A stretch of DNA of 64,000 bases from Gramella sp. MAR_2010_147 (GCF_900105135.1 NZ_LT629741.1:3077001-3141000), one strand, 5' to 3'; numbered from the stretch's first letter, positions 48,146-56,350 are shown. Notes: generated by a model not told the origin, from the letters alone. Translations and numbers: made by a program.

Positions 48146-48706
48146 ATGAAATTATTTAAAAATCAGTGGTCTAATATTATCATTATCGTGATTATCCTGG
48201 CGATGGTGATTCCACAAACCAGAAAACCAATTCAAATTTTCGTAAATAAATTAATCTCCTTTGCACCTTCAATAAACGATGAAGATGATAGAGAGAAAAT
48301 TGCCGATTATAACTGGATTCTGGAAGACAAAAGAGGGAAGCGTATTGAGTTTTCTGAATTTGAGGATAAAGTCATTGTAGTGAATTTCTGGGCAACCTGG
48401 TGTCCGCCCTGTATCGCTGAAATGCCAAGCTTTCAGGAGTTATATGAAGCTTATGGAGAAAAGGTTACTTTTATTTTTGTTTCAGGAGAGCAGCATGAGA
48501 CCACTGAAAATTATATGAAACGAAAACGTTTTACGTTGCCTTCCTATAAAATGCTAACCAAAGCTCCGGAACCTATGAATGGAAAAACGCTTCCTACTAC
48601 TTATGTGATTGCAAAGGATGGAAGTATAGTTGTGGATAAAGTTGGCTCTGCCGACTGGAATAGTGAAAGTTTCAGAAAAACGCTGGATAAACTCCTTTCA
48701 GAATAA
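48146..48706 (+). CDS. TlpA-like membrane-anchored thioredoxin
   Basis: 186 residues from ATG 48146; the longer frame begins at a GTG inside the terminator region. A membrane helix (NIIIIVIILAMVIP, residues 8-21) anchors a periplasmic thioredoxin domain with the active site WATWCPPCIAEMP (Cys around residues 85 and 88), the cis-Pro segment TLPTTYVI and a C-terminal helix. Such proteins reduce disulfides in the envelope or support cytochrome maturation. A TAACTTTG box is at 48114-48121. It converges on crtY with two bases between stops. Confidence 0.9.
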   Translation: MKLFKNQWSNIIIIVIILAMVIPQTRKPIQIFVNKLISFAPSINDEDDREKIADYNWILEDKRGKRIEFSEFEDKVIVVNFWATWCPPCIAEMPSFQELYEAYGEKVTFIFVSGEQHETTENYMKRKRFTLPSYKMLTKAPEPMNGKTLPTTYVIAKDGSIVVDKVGSADWNSESFRKTLDKLLSE

Positions 48707-48708
48707 AA

Positions 48709-49845
48709 TTAGATCTTTTTAAAGAATGATCTTATGAATTGAGGGTGGTAAAGCGAAAGCATAATCTTCAGGTCTTCTGAAAAGCTTGTCTCTTCATCCA
48801 GAAAGCTAAAAATTTCCTGAATGCTGTTTTTTGTATAGAATTTTGTGAAAAGAGATTCACCAAGGTTATTTTGAGATTGCAAAACATCTAAGAAAATAGC
48901 ATCATATTTCTGAAATTTTTTATTCATCAGGTTTGCAGAAGGGTGTAGCCCGCTTTTTATATTTTCAATTAACTTCTCAACCTTTACTTCAGTATTTTTA
49001 AATGAATAACCCGAAGATGCTTTTACCCAGCCACCTGCAGTGCCTATCTTGGTAAGATATCTTGTATTGGATTTATGGAAGGGATAATCGGTCATGGGGA
49101 TGATACCTTTCTCAGTTTCTATGATTTCAAAATGATCGATCTTCAATATAGAATGAATGTATTCTTCAAGTTTTTGATCATAAACAGATTCCTTGCAAAG
49201 CGAAGGAGTGAAAAAGGTGAATTCTACAAGCACTTCATTTTTTGATGTGGGCAGAATGTAGGTAAAACAGGTATCTTCCTTATGCTTTACTCTGTAATCC
49301 ATCATAGTAAAGATCTCAGGATCAAAATGTGCTTTCTCAGTCTTGATTTTGATGCCTTTAAAATGCTGATATATTAAAGACGATTTCTCATCATTTTTGA
49401 AGTCTGAATCCAGGCGGCTATCAAAAAAATGGGTGGCGGTGTAATTATTTTTTTCACCAATAGCATTTCTGGTAACCTGATCTATTTTGGTGATCCTGTC
49501 TTTAATAAAGAAAATATCTTCTGAATTCTCCAATTCTTCTTTCGCATAGTCATAGAAGTCCAGCGAATTTATCATCTTATACGAATATGGTTCCAGAGCC
49601 AGATCCCTGGAAAGTTCTGATGATATAAATTTACCTTTATTCCATTTTTTAGCTATAAGGTGATCCCAGTTTCCACGTCCTTTTTCCCAGAAGCACCAGG
49701 TTTTATCATTTGCAGACTTTTTGGAGGGTTCTATAATAGCAATCTTCTTCCCTTTGAAGAAAACATCCTGATGTAGGCGTAATGCCAGTTGAAGTCCCGC
49801 CAGGCCACCACCAACAATGACGTAGTAATAATCTGGCGTTATCAT
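48709..49845 (-). CDS. crtY: lycopene beta-cyclase, CrtY type
   Basis: 378 residues. The FAD-binding Rossmann motif YYVIVGGGLAGLQLALRL begins the protein, followed by the cyclase motifs KTWCFWE, FDSR, YVLP/YILPTS-like segment FTYILPTSKNEVLVEFTFF, GIIPMTDYPF and IGTAGGWVKASSGYSF. The enzyme forms the beta-ionone rings of beta-carotene from lycopene. It is the last gene of the five-gene merR-crtI-crtB-crtZ-crtY operon, 16 bases after crtZ. Confidence 0.93.
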   Translation of the reverse strand: MITPDYYYVIVGGGLAGLQLALRLHQDVFFKGKKIAIIEPSKKSANDKTWCFWEKGRGNWDHLIAKKWNKGKFISSELSRDLALEPYSYKMINSLDFYDYAKEELENSEDIFFIKDRITKIDQVTRNAIGEKNNYTATHFFDSRLDSDFKNDEKSSLIYQHFKGIKIKTEKAHFDPEIFTMMDYRVKHKEDTCFTYILPTSKNEVLVEFTFFTPSLCKESVYDQKLEEYIHSILKIDHFEIIETEKGIIPMTDYPFHKSNTRYLTKIGTAGGWVKASSGYSFKNTEVKVEKLIENIKSGLHPSANLMNKKFQKYDAIFLDVLQSQNNLGESLFTKFYTKNSIQEIFSFLDEETSFSEDLKIMLSLYHPQFIRSFFKKI

Positions 49846-49861
49846 TTATTTAAAGAATTTA

Positions 49862-50311
49862 TTATTTTCTGAAGTATTTAAAAGGTACGAAAAGCATTCC
49901 GAAGCATTCTCCGTCATCTTTGCCTAAATGCTTGTGATGCATTTTATGTGCTCTTCTAATGCCTTTTGCGTATTTATTATTAGCGTTTCGAAATATTTTA
50001 AAACGCTGGTGTATAAAGATATCGTGAACGGTAAAGTAAGTAATTCCGTAGGCCAGGATACCAAGTCCAATGGGTAAACCTATCCAAACATCGTCATATC
50101 GCCATAATAAGAAACAACCAATGCTAACAAGAGCATAGAAAACAAAGAAAAGATCGTTTCGCTCCCACCAGCTGCTATGGTCTTTTTTATGGTGATCTTG
50201 ATGCAATTTCCATAGAAACCCATGCATCACATATTTGTGAGTAAACCAGGCCATACCCTCCATCATCATGAAGGTGCCTAGAAAAACCACTATCCATAAT
50301 ATTACATTCAT
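49862..50311 (-). CDS. crtZ: beta-carotene hydroxylase
   Basis: 149 residues, a membrane-bound di-iron hydroxylase with the four His clusters HKYVMHG, HQDHHKKDH, a middle histidine in VHDIFIHQRF, and HRAHKMHHKHLG, and three to four helices. It hydroxylates beta-carotene at C3 and C3' to give zeaxanthin. No ketolase gene (crtW) is present in the operon, so zeaxanthin is the predicted product. Ten bases after crtB. Confidence 0.93.
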   Translation of the reverse strand: MNVILWIVVFLGTFMMMEGMAWFTHKYVMHGFLWKLHQDHHKKDHSSWWERNDLFFVFYALVSIGCFLLWRYDDVWIGLPIGLGILAYGITYFTVHDIFIHQRFKIFRNANNKYAKGIRRAHKMHHKHLGKDDGECFGMLFVPFKYFRK

Positions 50312-50321
50312 CTTCTTTCTT

Positions 50322-51161
50322 TTAAATGAGATTCAATCTATATGAAATATAAGATTTTGCAAGCAATCCGGCTTTCTGATAATTAGGGACTCTTACCCGC
50401 CGTTTTCTTATTTCAAGCGATGGAATCCTTTTTAATTTTTGTAATAATTTTCTATAATAAATATAAGCCGTGTAAACTCCAAATTTAGCTTCTACAGGTA
50501 AATGTGCAATACCTTTTAAGCCTTTATGAAAATCTTCCTCAATTTCTTTAATGATCTGTTCTTTATTAAGTTCATTTAGCTGAGACAGATCTACATTGGG
50601 GAAATAACTTCTGCTAAGGTCTTCATAATCTGCCTTGAGATCCCTTAAAAAATTTACTTTCTGAAAAGCGGAACCAAGGCTCATGGCAGATTCTTTTAGT
50701 TCCTTATATCTTTTCTCGTCTCCGTGCACAAATACCTTAAGACACATAAGTCCAACTACATCTGCACTTCCATATATATATTGTTTATATTCTTCCATGC
50801 TTAGATATTCAGATTTATGTAAGTCTAAGCGCATACTATCCATAAAAGAGGAGTATAATTCTTTCTGGATGGAATATTTGTGTACAGTTTCCTGGAAAGA
50901 ATTTAGAATTGGATTTAATGATATTTTTGAATCTATTGCTTTGTGAAGATCTGATTCAAAATCAGCAAAGAGCTGTTCTTTATCATAATCATGAAATGAA
51001 TCTACTATTTCATCTGCCAGCCGTACAAAACCATAAATATTATAGATATCCTGCCTAATGGAAGGCGCTAGCATTTTAGTAGCCAAAGAAAAGGATGTGC
51101 TGTAAGAATTGGTAACGGTCTTACTGCACTCTCTGGAAACATTATCGAAAAGGGCTTTCAT
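50322..51161 (-). CDS. crtB: phytoene synthase
   Basis: 279 residues from the ATG at 51161, one base after the crtI stop codon; an ATG five codons earlier would overlap crtI, and the MKALFDNVSRECS start matches the family better. The trans-prenyl synthase motifs are RLADEIVDSFH (first Asp-rich DxxxD) and FLRDLKADYEDLSRSYFP (second, about residues 165-182). It joins two geranylgeranyl diphosphates to phytoene. crtE is not in the window. Confidence 0.93.
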   Translation of the reverse strand: MKALFDNVSRECSKTVTNSYSTSFSLATKMLAPSIRQDIYNIYGFVRLADEIVDSFHDYDKEQLFADFESDLHKAIDSKISLNPILNSFQETVHKYSIQKELYSSFMDSMRLDLHKSEYLSMEEYKQYIYGSADVVGLMCLKVFVHGDEKRYKELKESAMSLGSAFQKVNFLRDLKADYEDLSRSYFPNVDLSQLNELNKEQIIKEIEEDFHKGLKGIAHLPVEAKFGVYTAYIYYRKLLQKLKRIPSLEIRKRRVRVPNYQKAGLLAKSYISYRLNLI

Positions 51162-51162
51162 A

Positions 51163-52629
51163 TTAATTTCTTTCATATTTTTCTATCAATCCGGCTGCCA
51201 GTTTTCCTGAAATTAGGGAAGGTGGTACCCCCGGACCGGGAACGCTTAATTGTCCCGTAAAGTAAAGTTGATCAACTTTTTTACTCCTCAATTTTGGTCT
51301 TAAAAATGCCGTCTGAAAAAGTGTATTGGCCATCCCATAAGCATTACCTTTATAGGAGTTATAGGCTTTTTTAAAATCTTTCACACAGAAGGATTCTTTA
51401 AATATAATATTTGTTTTCAATTTTTGATCAGTAAGTCTTTCAAAACGATCCAGGATCAAATTAAAATAGTGTTCTCTCAACTCCTGGGTGTCTTCAAGAT
51501 CTGGAGCAAGTGGGATTAAAAATATACCCGCCTCTTTTCCTTCTGGAGCACAGGTGTTATCAGTAATAGACGGAAAACTGGCATAAAACAACGGGTCTTC
51601 AGGCCATTTTGGATCATCATAAATGTCTTTTGCATGCGCTTCAAAATTTGAATCAAAGAAAAGCGTATGATGAGAAACATTTTTTATTTTCTTGTCAAAA
51701 CCTACATAAAAGAGCAAAGAAGACGGTGCGAATGTTTTTTTATTCCAATAAGATTCAGAATACTGTCGTAGTTTTTGGGGCAGTAATTGTTCTGAATGAT
51801 GATAATCTGCACCCGATAGAACAATATCTGCATGAAACTCTTTTCCATTCACAAGAATACCTTTGGCCTTATTATTTTCAGTAATAATTTTTTCAACGGG
51901 GGAATTTAAGTGAAATTTAACCCCAAGGGATTCGGCAAGTTCTTTAATTCCTTCAATGACCTTATACATCCCTCCAACCGGGTGCCATGTGCCCAGCCCA
52001 AAATCGGCATAATTCATAAAACTGTAAAAAGCCGGCGTATCGCTCGCTTTTGCACCCAAAAATAAAACAGGAAACTCTAAGATCTGTCGGAGTTTTGTAT
52101 TAGAAAATTCTTTTCTAACGTCACTGCTAATATTGGTGAAAAATCTACCTAATCTTTTAGCGGTTTCAGGAGTGATTAACTCTATAGGTGAAACACCGGG
52201 ACGGTATACCAGATCTTTTATGGCTATTTCATAATTATCTTTGGCTTTTGAAATAAACCTTTTCAGGTTGTTTGAACTTCCTGTTTCTTCCTTTTCAAAA
52301 CTGTCGTAAATTCCTTGAAGGGATCCGGGAATAGTGATAGAGTCATTTTTCTCGAAATATACCTGATAGGCAGGATCTAATTTTTCAAGTTTATAATAGT
52401 CTGAAGGTTTTTTATTGAAATCAGAAAAAAAGCGTTCAAAAACATCGGGCATCCAATACCATGTGGGGCCAATATCAAAAGTGAATCCGTCTTTTTTTAG
52501 TTGCCTGGCCCTTCCTCCAAGACTACTGTTTTTTTCAAATACTTCTACCTTGTATCCTGCTTTTGCTAAGTAACAGGATGCTGCAAGAGATGAAAATCCA
52601 GATCCTATAATATTAATTTTTTGAGGCAT
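51163..52629 (-). CDS. crtI: phytoene desaturase
   Basis: 488 residues. The N-terminal FAD motif is INIIGSGFSSLAASCYLAKAG followed by EVFEKNSSLGGRAR; the substrate region has GPTWYWMPDVFE, and the C-terminal signature FTGQLSVPGPGVPPSLISGK is diagnostic of CrtI. It introduces the double bonds that turn phytoene into lycopene. It follows the regulator gene by eight bases. Confidence 0.95.
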   Translation of the reverse strand: MPQKINIIGSGFSSLAASCYLAKAGYKVEVFEKNSSLGGRARQLKKDGFTFDIGPTWYWMPDVFERFFSDFNKKPSDYYKLEKLDPAYQVYFEKNDSITIPGSLQGIYDSFEKEETGSSNNLKRFISKAKDNYEIAIKDLVYRPGVSPIELITPETAKRLGRFFTNISSDVRKEFSNTKLRQILEFPVLFLGAKASDTPAFYSFMNYADFGLGTWHPVGGMYKVIEGIKELAESLGVKFHLNSPVEKIITENNKAKGILVNGKEFHADIVLSGADYHHSEQLLPQKLRQYSESYWNKKTFAPSSLLFYVGFDKKIKNVSHHTLFFDSNFEAHAKDIYDDPKWPEDPLFYASFPSITDNTCAPEGKEAGIFLIPLAPDLEDTQELREHYFNLILDRFERLTDQKLKTNIIFKESFCVKDFKKAYNSYKGNAYGMANTLFQTAFLRPKLRSKKVDQLYFTGQLSVPGPGVPPSLISGKLAAGLIEKYERN

Positions 52630-52637
52630 TTAGTAGG

Positions 52638-53540
52638 TTATAGCGTGTTAGTAAAAGAAGAAATAGATTTCTGAACTTTTATATTACCCGGTAATTTGGA
52701 AGAATCAATTTCCCTGGTTCTTTGTCCAAATAAATAGAATTCATGCATTTTCTCCTGGCATATTTTATCCTGAAAGCTACTTATAAAATCATGAATATTG
52801 GTATTTACGGGTGATATTGTAAGGTAACTTACGAAGATTAAGTTCTTATGGATTTCCATTAGATAATCTATATTCTCTAATGGCAAACTAGGTCCCAGGT
52901 AGATCGCATTTTTTCCGGAGTTTAAGATCTCGTAATTCAGGTAGAGAATCCCCACATCGTGAATTTCATTATAGGGGAGAAATAGAACATATAATTTATC
53001 ATCCTCCTTATTGAGCGTTTCAGATTTTATCTCTGCAATGTTCAAATAAATTTTTTGTTTTATAAGCTCTACGATATAATGTTCATGTATAGGCTTAATA
53101 GTATCTGTTTGCCATAGCAGGCCAATTTCATCTAGAAGTGGTAAAAACACATCGTTAAAAATCTCCCTGAAATTCCTGTTTTCTCGTAGTTGGTTATAGG
53201 TTCTTTGAAAAAGGCGGTCATCAAAGTTCATCATCGCAAGCTTAAAAGAATTTTTAGCTCTGTTCTCTTCACTGGATGATGCAGAAATTCGATTAACCAG
53301 ATTTTTTATTTCACTCTCATCCATTCTGGATATTCTGGAAATCTTATATCCATGGCTGTTTAGAAAAGCTATATTCAATAGCTTTTGCAAATTCTTGCCA
53401 TTATAGGTTCTAATATTAGTATCGGTACGCTCAGGATCTAAGATGTCATACCTTTTTTCCCAAATTCTAATAGTATGAGCTTTTACTCCACTTAGATGCT
53501 CGAGATCCTTAATACTGAAATTCTGTTTAATGTGTTCCAT
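52638..53540 (-). CDS. MerR-type regulator with B12-binding domain (CarH/LitR-like, candidate light sensor)
   Basis: 300 residues. Residues 7-75 are a MerR winged helix (FSIKDLEHLSGVKAHTIRIWEKRY). Residues 95-175 are the cobalamin-cap helical bundle with the Wx9EH motif (Trp143, Glu153, His154) that contacts the adenosyl group in CarH. Residues 183-285 are a B12-binding Rossmann-like domain with EIHDVG at 192-197 (family DxHxxG), giving His194 as the likely lower cobalt ligand. CarH/LitR proteins repress carotenoid genes in the dark and release DNA in light. The residue after Trp143 is Gln, where the Thermus protein has His132. It is first gene of the crt operon, probably autoregulated. Confidence 0.87.
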   Translation of the reverse strand: MEHIKQNFSIKDLEHLSGVKAHTIRIWEKRYDILDPERTDTNIRTYNGKNLQKLLNIAFLNSHGYKISRISRMDESEIKNLVNRISASSSEENRAKNSFKLAMMNFDDRLFQRTYNQLRENRNFREIFNDVFLPLLDEIGLLWQTDTIKPIHEHYIVELIKQKIYLNIAEIKSETLNKEDDKLYVLFLPYNEIHDVGILYLNYEILNSGKNAIYLGPSLPLENIDYLMEIHKNLIFVSYLTISPVNTNIHDFISSFQDKICQEKMHEFYLFGQRTREIDSSKLPGNIKVQKSISSFTNTL

Positions 53541-53555
53541 ATTTTATAATAGACA

Positions 53556-53639
53556 TTAAACAAAACTAAACAATTAAATAGCGTATTCTGTATAGTGAAA
53601 TGTTAAATTGTTTAATTTTAGGGTGAATTAATTAAACAA
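53556..53639. promoter_or_regulatory. cluster of TTAAACAA boxes in the crt operon control region
   Basis: TTAAACAA occurs at 53556-53563 and 53632-53639, its inverse TTGTTTAA at 53608-53615, and a one-mismatch CTAAACAA at 53566-53573. On the minus strand TAGTTTTG (complement at 53561-53568) fits the -7 box, so the boxes overlap the likely promoter. They are candidate binding sites for the MerR regulator. The region is AT-rich, so chance copies are possible. Confidence 0.4.
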
Positions 53640-53728
53640 AATATTCTGGAGTTCGAGAAAAATCTCAAGAACTCTTTAGATATTGATTTATTGAAGAAAA
53701 AAAAGTTGAAATATAAATAGAAAAGTAG

Positions 53729-53812
53729 TACCCGGAGCGGGACTTGAACCCGCACGCCCTAATGGACACATGGCCCTCAACCATGCCTGTCTACCAATTC
53801 CAGCACCCGGGT
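53729..53812 (-). tRNA. tRNA-Leu (anticodon GAG)
   Basis: 84 bases without CCA. The 7-bp acceptor stem pairs ACCCGGG with TCCGGGT, discriminator A; the T-arm GCGGG-TTCAAGT-CCCGC and the long variable arm of class II tRNAs are present. The anticodon loop TTGAGGG gives GAG, reading CUC/CUU. Confidence 0.93.
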
Positions 53813-53881
53813 AAATATTATGGGGTATGATCCATATGGCTGGTACAATAAAATTTCCGAAAAAGTATGCCGGAAAAGCAC

Positions 53882-53897
53882 TGATCTGGCTGGGGCT
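53882..53897 (-). pseudogene. 3' remnant of a third tRNA-Lys copy
   Basis: TGATCTGGCTGGGGCT is identical to the last 16 bases of both tRNA-Lys genes in the same orientation. It lies 96 bases from the first intact copy, close to the 101-base spacing of the two intact copies. The rest of the tRNA is missing; a REP-like palindrome follows after one base. Confidence 0.65.
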
Positions 53898-53898
53898 T

Positions 53899-53927
53899 CC
53901 TTCGCTTAGACTGCGCTCAACGCAAGG
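53899..53927. repeat. REP-like palindromic repeat joined to the tRNA remnant
   Basis: A 29-base element beginning CCTTCG and ending GCAAGG, with the core CTGCGCTCA. Its complement contains TGAGCGCAG followed by GAAGG, related to the repeat at 5121-5162. It starts one base after the tRNA-Lys remnant. Confidence 0.5.
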
Positions 53928-53977
53928 CTCTTCAGTTTAGGTAAAATTCGTGCCCTTAAAATTCAGACCAAAAAGAG

Positions 53978-54050
53978 TGATCTGGCTGGGGCTCGAACCC
54001 AGGACCCTCTCCTTAAAAGGGAGATGCTCTACCAACTGAGCTACCAGATC
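53978..54050 (-). tRNA. tRNA-Lys (anticodon TTT), copy 1
   Basis: 73 bases without CCA. Acceptor GATCTGG/CCAGATC, D-arm AGCTCAGTTGGTAGAGC, anticodon loop CTTTTAA (TTT), T-arm CTGGG-TTCGAGC-CCCAG. Sequence identical to copy 2. Confidence 0.95.
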
Positions 54051-54078
54051 TTGAAAATATAATTTAGAACGTAATAAG

Positions 54079-54151
54079 TGATCTGGCTGGGGCTCGAACC
54101 CAGGACCCTCTCCTTAAAAGGGAGATGCTCTACCAACTGAGCTACCAGATC
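54079..54151 (-). tRNA. tRNA-Lys (anticodon TTT), copy 2
   Basis: 73 bases, identical to copy 1 and 101 bases from it; it is the upstream member of the minus-strand tRNA cluster Lys-Lys-(Lys remnant)-Leu. Confidence 0.95.
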
Positions 54152-54277
54152 AATAAAAAGCATCCGTCGTTTTGCGAATGCGGGTGCAAATATACATTCA
54201 TTAATTTATTTTTCAAGCCTAAATTGGTATAATTTTATCTTAGTTTTGCCTTTATCTCATTTTAAGCAGATTAGATA

Positions 54278-54799
54278 ATGAAAATATTTCTATTGGGATA
54301 TATGGGTTCCGGAAAATCTCATATTGGAAAGCGATTAGCAGAGAGAATTTATCAAAAATTTATAGATTTTGATGAAGAAATCGAAAAAAGAGAAAATTCT
54401 ACTATTTCTGAAATTTTCAAAAATAAGGGTGAGATCTTTTTTAGGAAATTAGAGCGCCAGGTACTGGAGGAAATGATCCAGCTGGATGAAGCGGCAATAG
54501 TTTCCCTGGGAGGAGGTACCCCATGTTATGGAAATAATATGGAGCTTATAAAAACTAATGCGGATGTTGCCTCCTTTTATTTAAAATTGGACATACAAAC
54601 ACTTACGGAGAGATTGGAGGCTGAAAAAGCTCACAGACCTGTGATTAGTCACCTTGATAACGAGGAACAGTTAGAAGAATTTATAAGAAAGCATCTTTTT
54701 GAGAGAGGTTTCTATTACAACCAGAGTGATTATGTGATAGATTGCAATGATAAATCTGCAGATGAAATTATTAGTAAGATTCAGGAGAAACTAGGATAG
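54278..54799 (+). CDS. aroK: shikimate kinase
   Basis: 173 residues: Walker A GYMGSGKSHIGKRLA at residues 7-21, the shikimate-binding DFDEEIEKRE (about 31-40) and RKLERQVLEE, the GGGTPC motif at about 77-82 and the lid region with HRPVISHL. It phosphorylates shikimate at the 3-OH in aromatic amino-acid synthesis. A TAGTTTTG box is at 54241-54248. Its end overlaps the converging phosphoribosyltransferase gene by nine bases. Confidence 0.95.
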   Translation: MKIFLLGYMGSGKSHIGKRLAERIYQKFIDFDEEIEKRENSTISEIFKNKGEIFFRKLERQVLEEMIQLDEAAIVSLGGGTPCYGNNMELIKTNADVASFYLKLDIQTLTERLEAEKAHRPVISHLDNEEQLEEFIRKHLFERGFYYNQSDYVIDCNDKSADEIISKIQEKLG

Positions 54800-55291
54800 C
54801 TCTACTTTTTCTTTATTCTTTTCAAAGATCACTTTTACTGTTTCGCTTAACGACGTAGATAGCGATATTCCTTTAAAATCTGCTTTTACCGGATATTTTT
54901 TGTGATTCCTATCTACGAGTACCGCTGTTTTAAACTGCTTTAAGGGAACTTCCAGAAAATGTCTTACTCCATATATAAGAGTGGTACCAGAGTTTAAAAC
55001 ATCATCTACAAGAATGATCGATTTATTCTGATAATCTTTAGCGGGTAAGGAGGTTTTTATTTCACCCAGTGGATTCTTTTTGTCTATTTGAACTTTACAA
55101 AGGGAGACTTTAAGTTGGGAGATATTTTTTAATTCTTTTTCCAGCTTTTCGGCCAATATAAATCCATTTTTTGCAATACCGGCGATGATGATTTCTTCCT
55201 CTTCAATATTACTTTCATAAACCTGATAGGCGATCCTGCGAATCTTATGTTTAATCTGTTCCTGATTTAGAATTAGGTGATGATTCTCCAT
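54791..55291 (-). CDS. phosphoribosyltransferase family protein
   Basis: 166 residues with a type I PRTase fold and the PRPP-binding motif IILVDDVLNSGTTLIYGVRHF at about residues 91-111, preceded by the IAGIAKNGFILAEKLEKEL loop. It resembles PyrR or short uracil/hypoxanthine PRTases, but I see no feature that fixes the base or an RNA-binding surface. It lies three bases after a methyltransferase gene in an operon led by an S4-domain protein. Confidence 0.82.
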   Translation of the reverse strand: MENHHLILNQEQIKHKIRRIAYQVYESNIEEEEIIIAGIAKNGFILAEKLEKELKNISQLKVSLCKVQIDKKNPLGEIKTSLPAKDYQNKSIILVDDVLNSGTTLIYGVRHFLEVPLKQFKTAVLVDRNHKKYPVKADFKGISLSTSLSETVKVIFEKNKEKVELS

Positions 55292-55294
55292 TAC

Positions 55295-55870
55295 TTACTT
55301 TTTGTTGAAATTAAAAAACAACTCATTTCCCTGCCTTGGTTTGATAGAGTTGTAACAGGGCTCAAAAATATTGATTTTAAAATACGGACTAAAATACGTC
55401 AAATATTCTTCTTTATTACCACCAAAAGGAGGTCCGTTTGATGTAAGTTTAAAGTTGAAAAGCAGGCCTGAAATTTTTCCATTAGCTTGAAGCAGGTCAT
55501 GGGATTTTTTAGCATAATCGGGTCTCTTACTTACGGGTAAGGCACAAAAAAACGTTTGTTCTAAAATAAGATCAAATCGACCCTGTAATTTAAAAAAGTC
55601 TTCATGCAGAATTTGAGCATCTGGGAAATCTCTAAACCTAGCTTTTAAATTTTTTATAGGCTCTTCGGCAATATCACAGATCCAGATATTCTCAAAACCA
55701 TTTTTAAAAAGATATTCAGCCTCGTAAGAATTCCCAGCCCCGGGGATGAGAATTTTAAGGTTCTTATTTTTAAGCTGATCAATATATTCTTTTAAAGGGG
55801 TAGAAATATGTCCAATATCCCAACCCGTTTGATCTTTCTGGTATTTTGATGACCAAAAATCTTTATTCAT
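55295..55870 (-). CDS. TPMT-family SAM-dependent methyltransferase
   Basis: 191 residues with a compact class I methyltransferase fold of the thiopurine-methyltransferase group: FWSSKYQKDQTGWDIGHISTPL at the N-terminus (typical of TPMT-like proteins), motif I ILIPGAGNSYEAEYL, and LILEQTFFCALPVSKRPDYA in the middle, plus a GPPFGGNKEEY loop. In other bacteria the group methylates thiols, selenium or tellurium compounds. Overlaps the upstream S4 gene by eight bases, so translationally coupled. Confidence 0.87.
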   Translation of the reverse strand: MNKDFWSSKYQKDQTGWDIGHISTPLKEYIDQLKNKNLKILIPGAGNSYEAEYLFKNGFENIWICDIAEEPIKNLKARFRDFPDAQILHEDFFKLQGRFDLILEQTFFCALPVSKRPDYAKKSHDLLQANGKISGLLFNFKLTSNGPPFGGNKEEYLTYFSPYFKINIFEPCYNSIKPRQGNELFFNFNKK

Positions 55871-56270
55871 CCTTTTTCTCTGATTTATCGGTTACATCAT
55901 CTCCCGCATTTTCAAACCAGTCATCAATGTCCCTTCTATCTTTTTTAGTGGGTCGCCCTGTACCTTTCTTTCTATAATAATCTTTTGAATACTTAAGCAG
56001 GTCTAATTTTTCAAAAGCTTCCTTAGGAGTAATATCATGAACATAAAGATTAACCAGTTTTGCACCTACACGACTTTTTGGTAGGTCCAGGATTTCCAGT
56101 TCATAATTGATCTGGTTCTTTCTAACTCTTAATTTATCTCCTGGGAAAATATCTTTAGAAGGTTTTAAAATCTCATCCTCAAGCCTCACTTTACCTTGTT
56201 TGCAAGCGTTGGTAGCAATATTTCTAGTCTTAAAATATCTTACACACCACAAAAACTTATCAACTCTCAT
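55863..56270 (-). CDS. S4-domain RNA-binding protein (Hsp15-like)
   Basis: 135 residues: the S4 domain occupies residues 1-65 (MRVDKFLWCVRYFKTRNIATNACKQGKVRLE and LKPSKDIFPGDKLRVRKN), and a basic linker (YYRKKGTGRPTKKDRRDIDDWF) follows with a charged tail. The layout matches Hsp15 (HslR), which binds stalled 50S subunits with peptidyl-tRNA. It is the first gene of a three-gene minus-strand operon with the methyltransferase and PRTase. Confidence 0.87.
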   Translation of the reverse strand: MRVDKFLWCVRYFKTRNIATNACKQGKVRLEDEILKPSKDIFPGDKLRVRKNQINYELEILDLPKSRVGAKLVNLYVHDITPKEAFEKLDLLKYSKDYYRKKGTGRPTKKDRRDIDDWFENAGDDVTDKSEKKDE

Positions 56271-56350
56271 AATTTGACCTCTAAATCACCGTTCAATATT
56301 GAACAAAAATACAAGATTATTGTATCTTGCGGCTCCAAAATAGAATTCTG

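Noticed and set aside
53882..54151. CRISPR-like array from the repeated tRNA segments
   Set aside because: The repeats are two full tRNA-Lys genes and a fragment, with tRNA folds; there are no regular short repeats with unique spacers.
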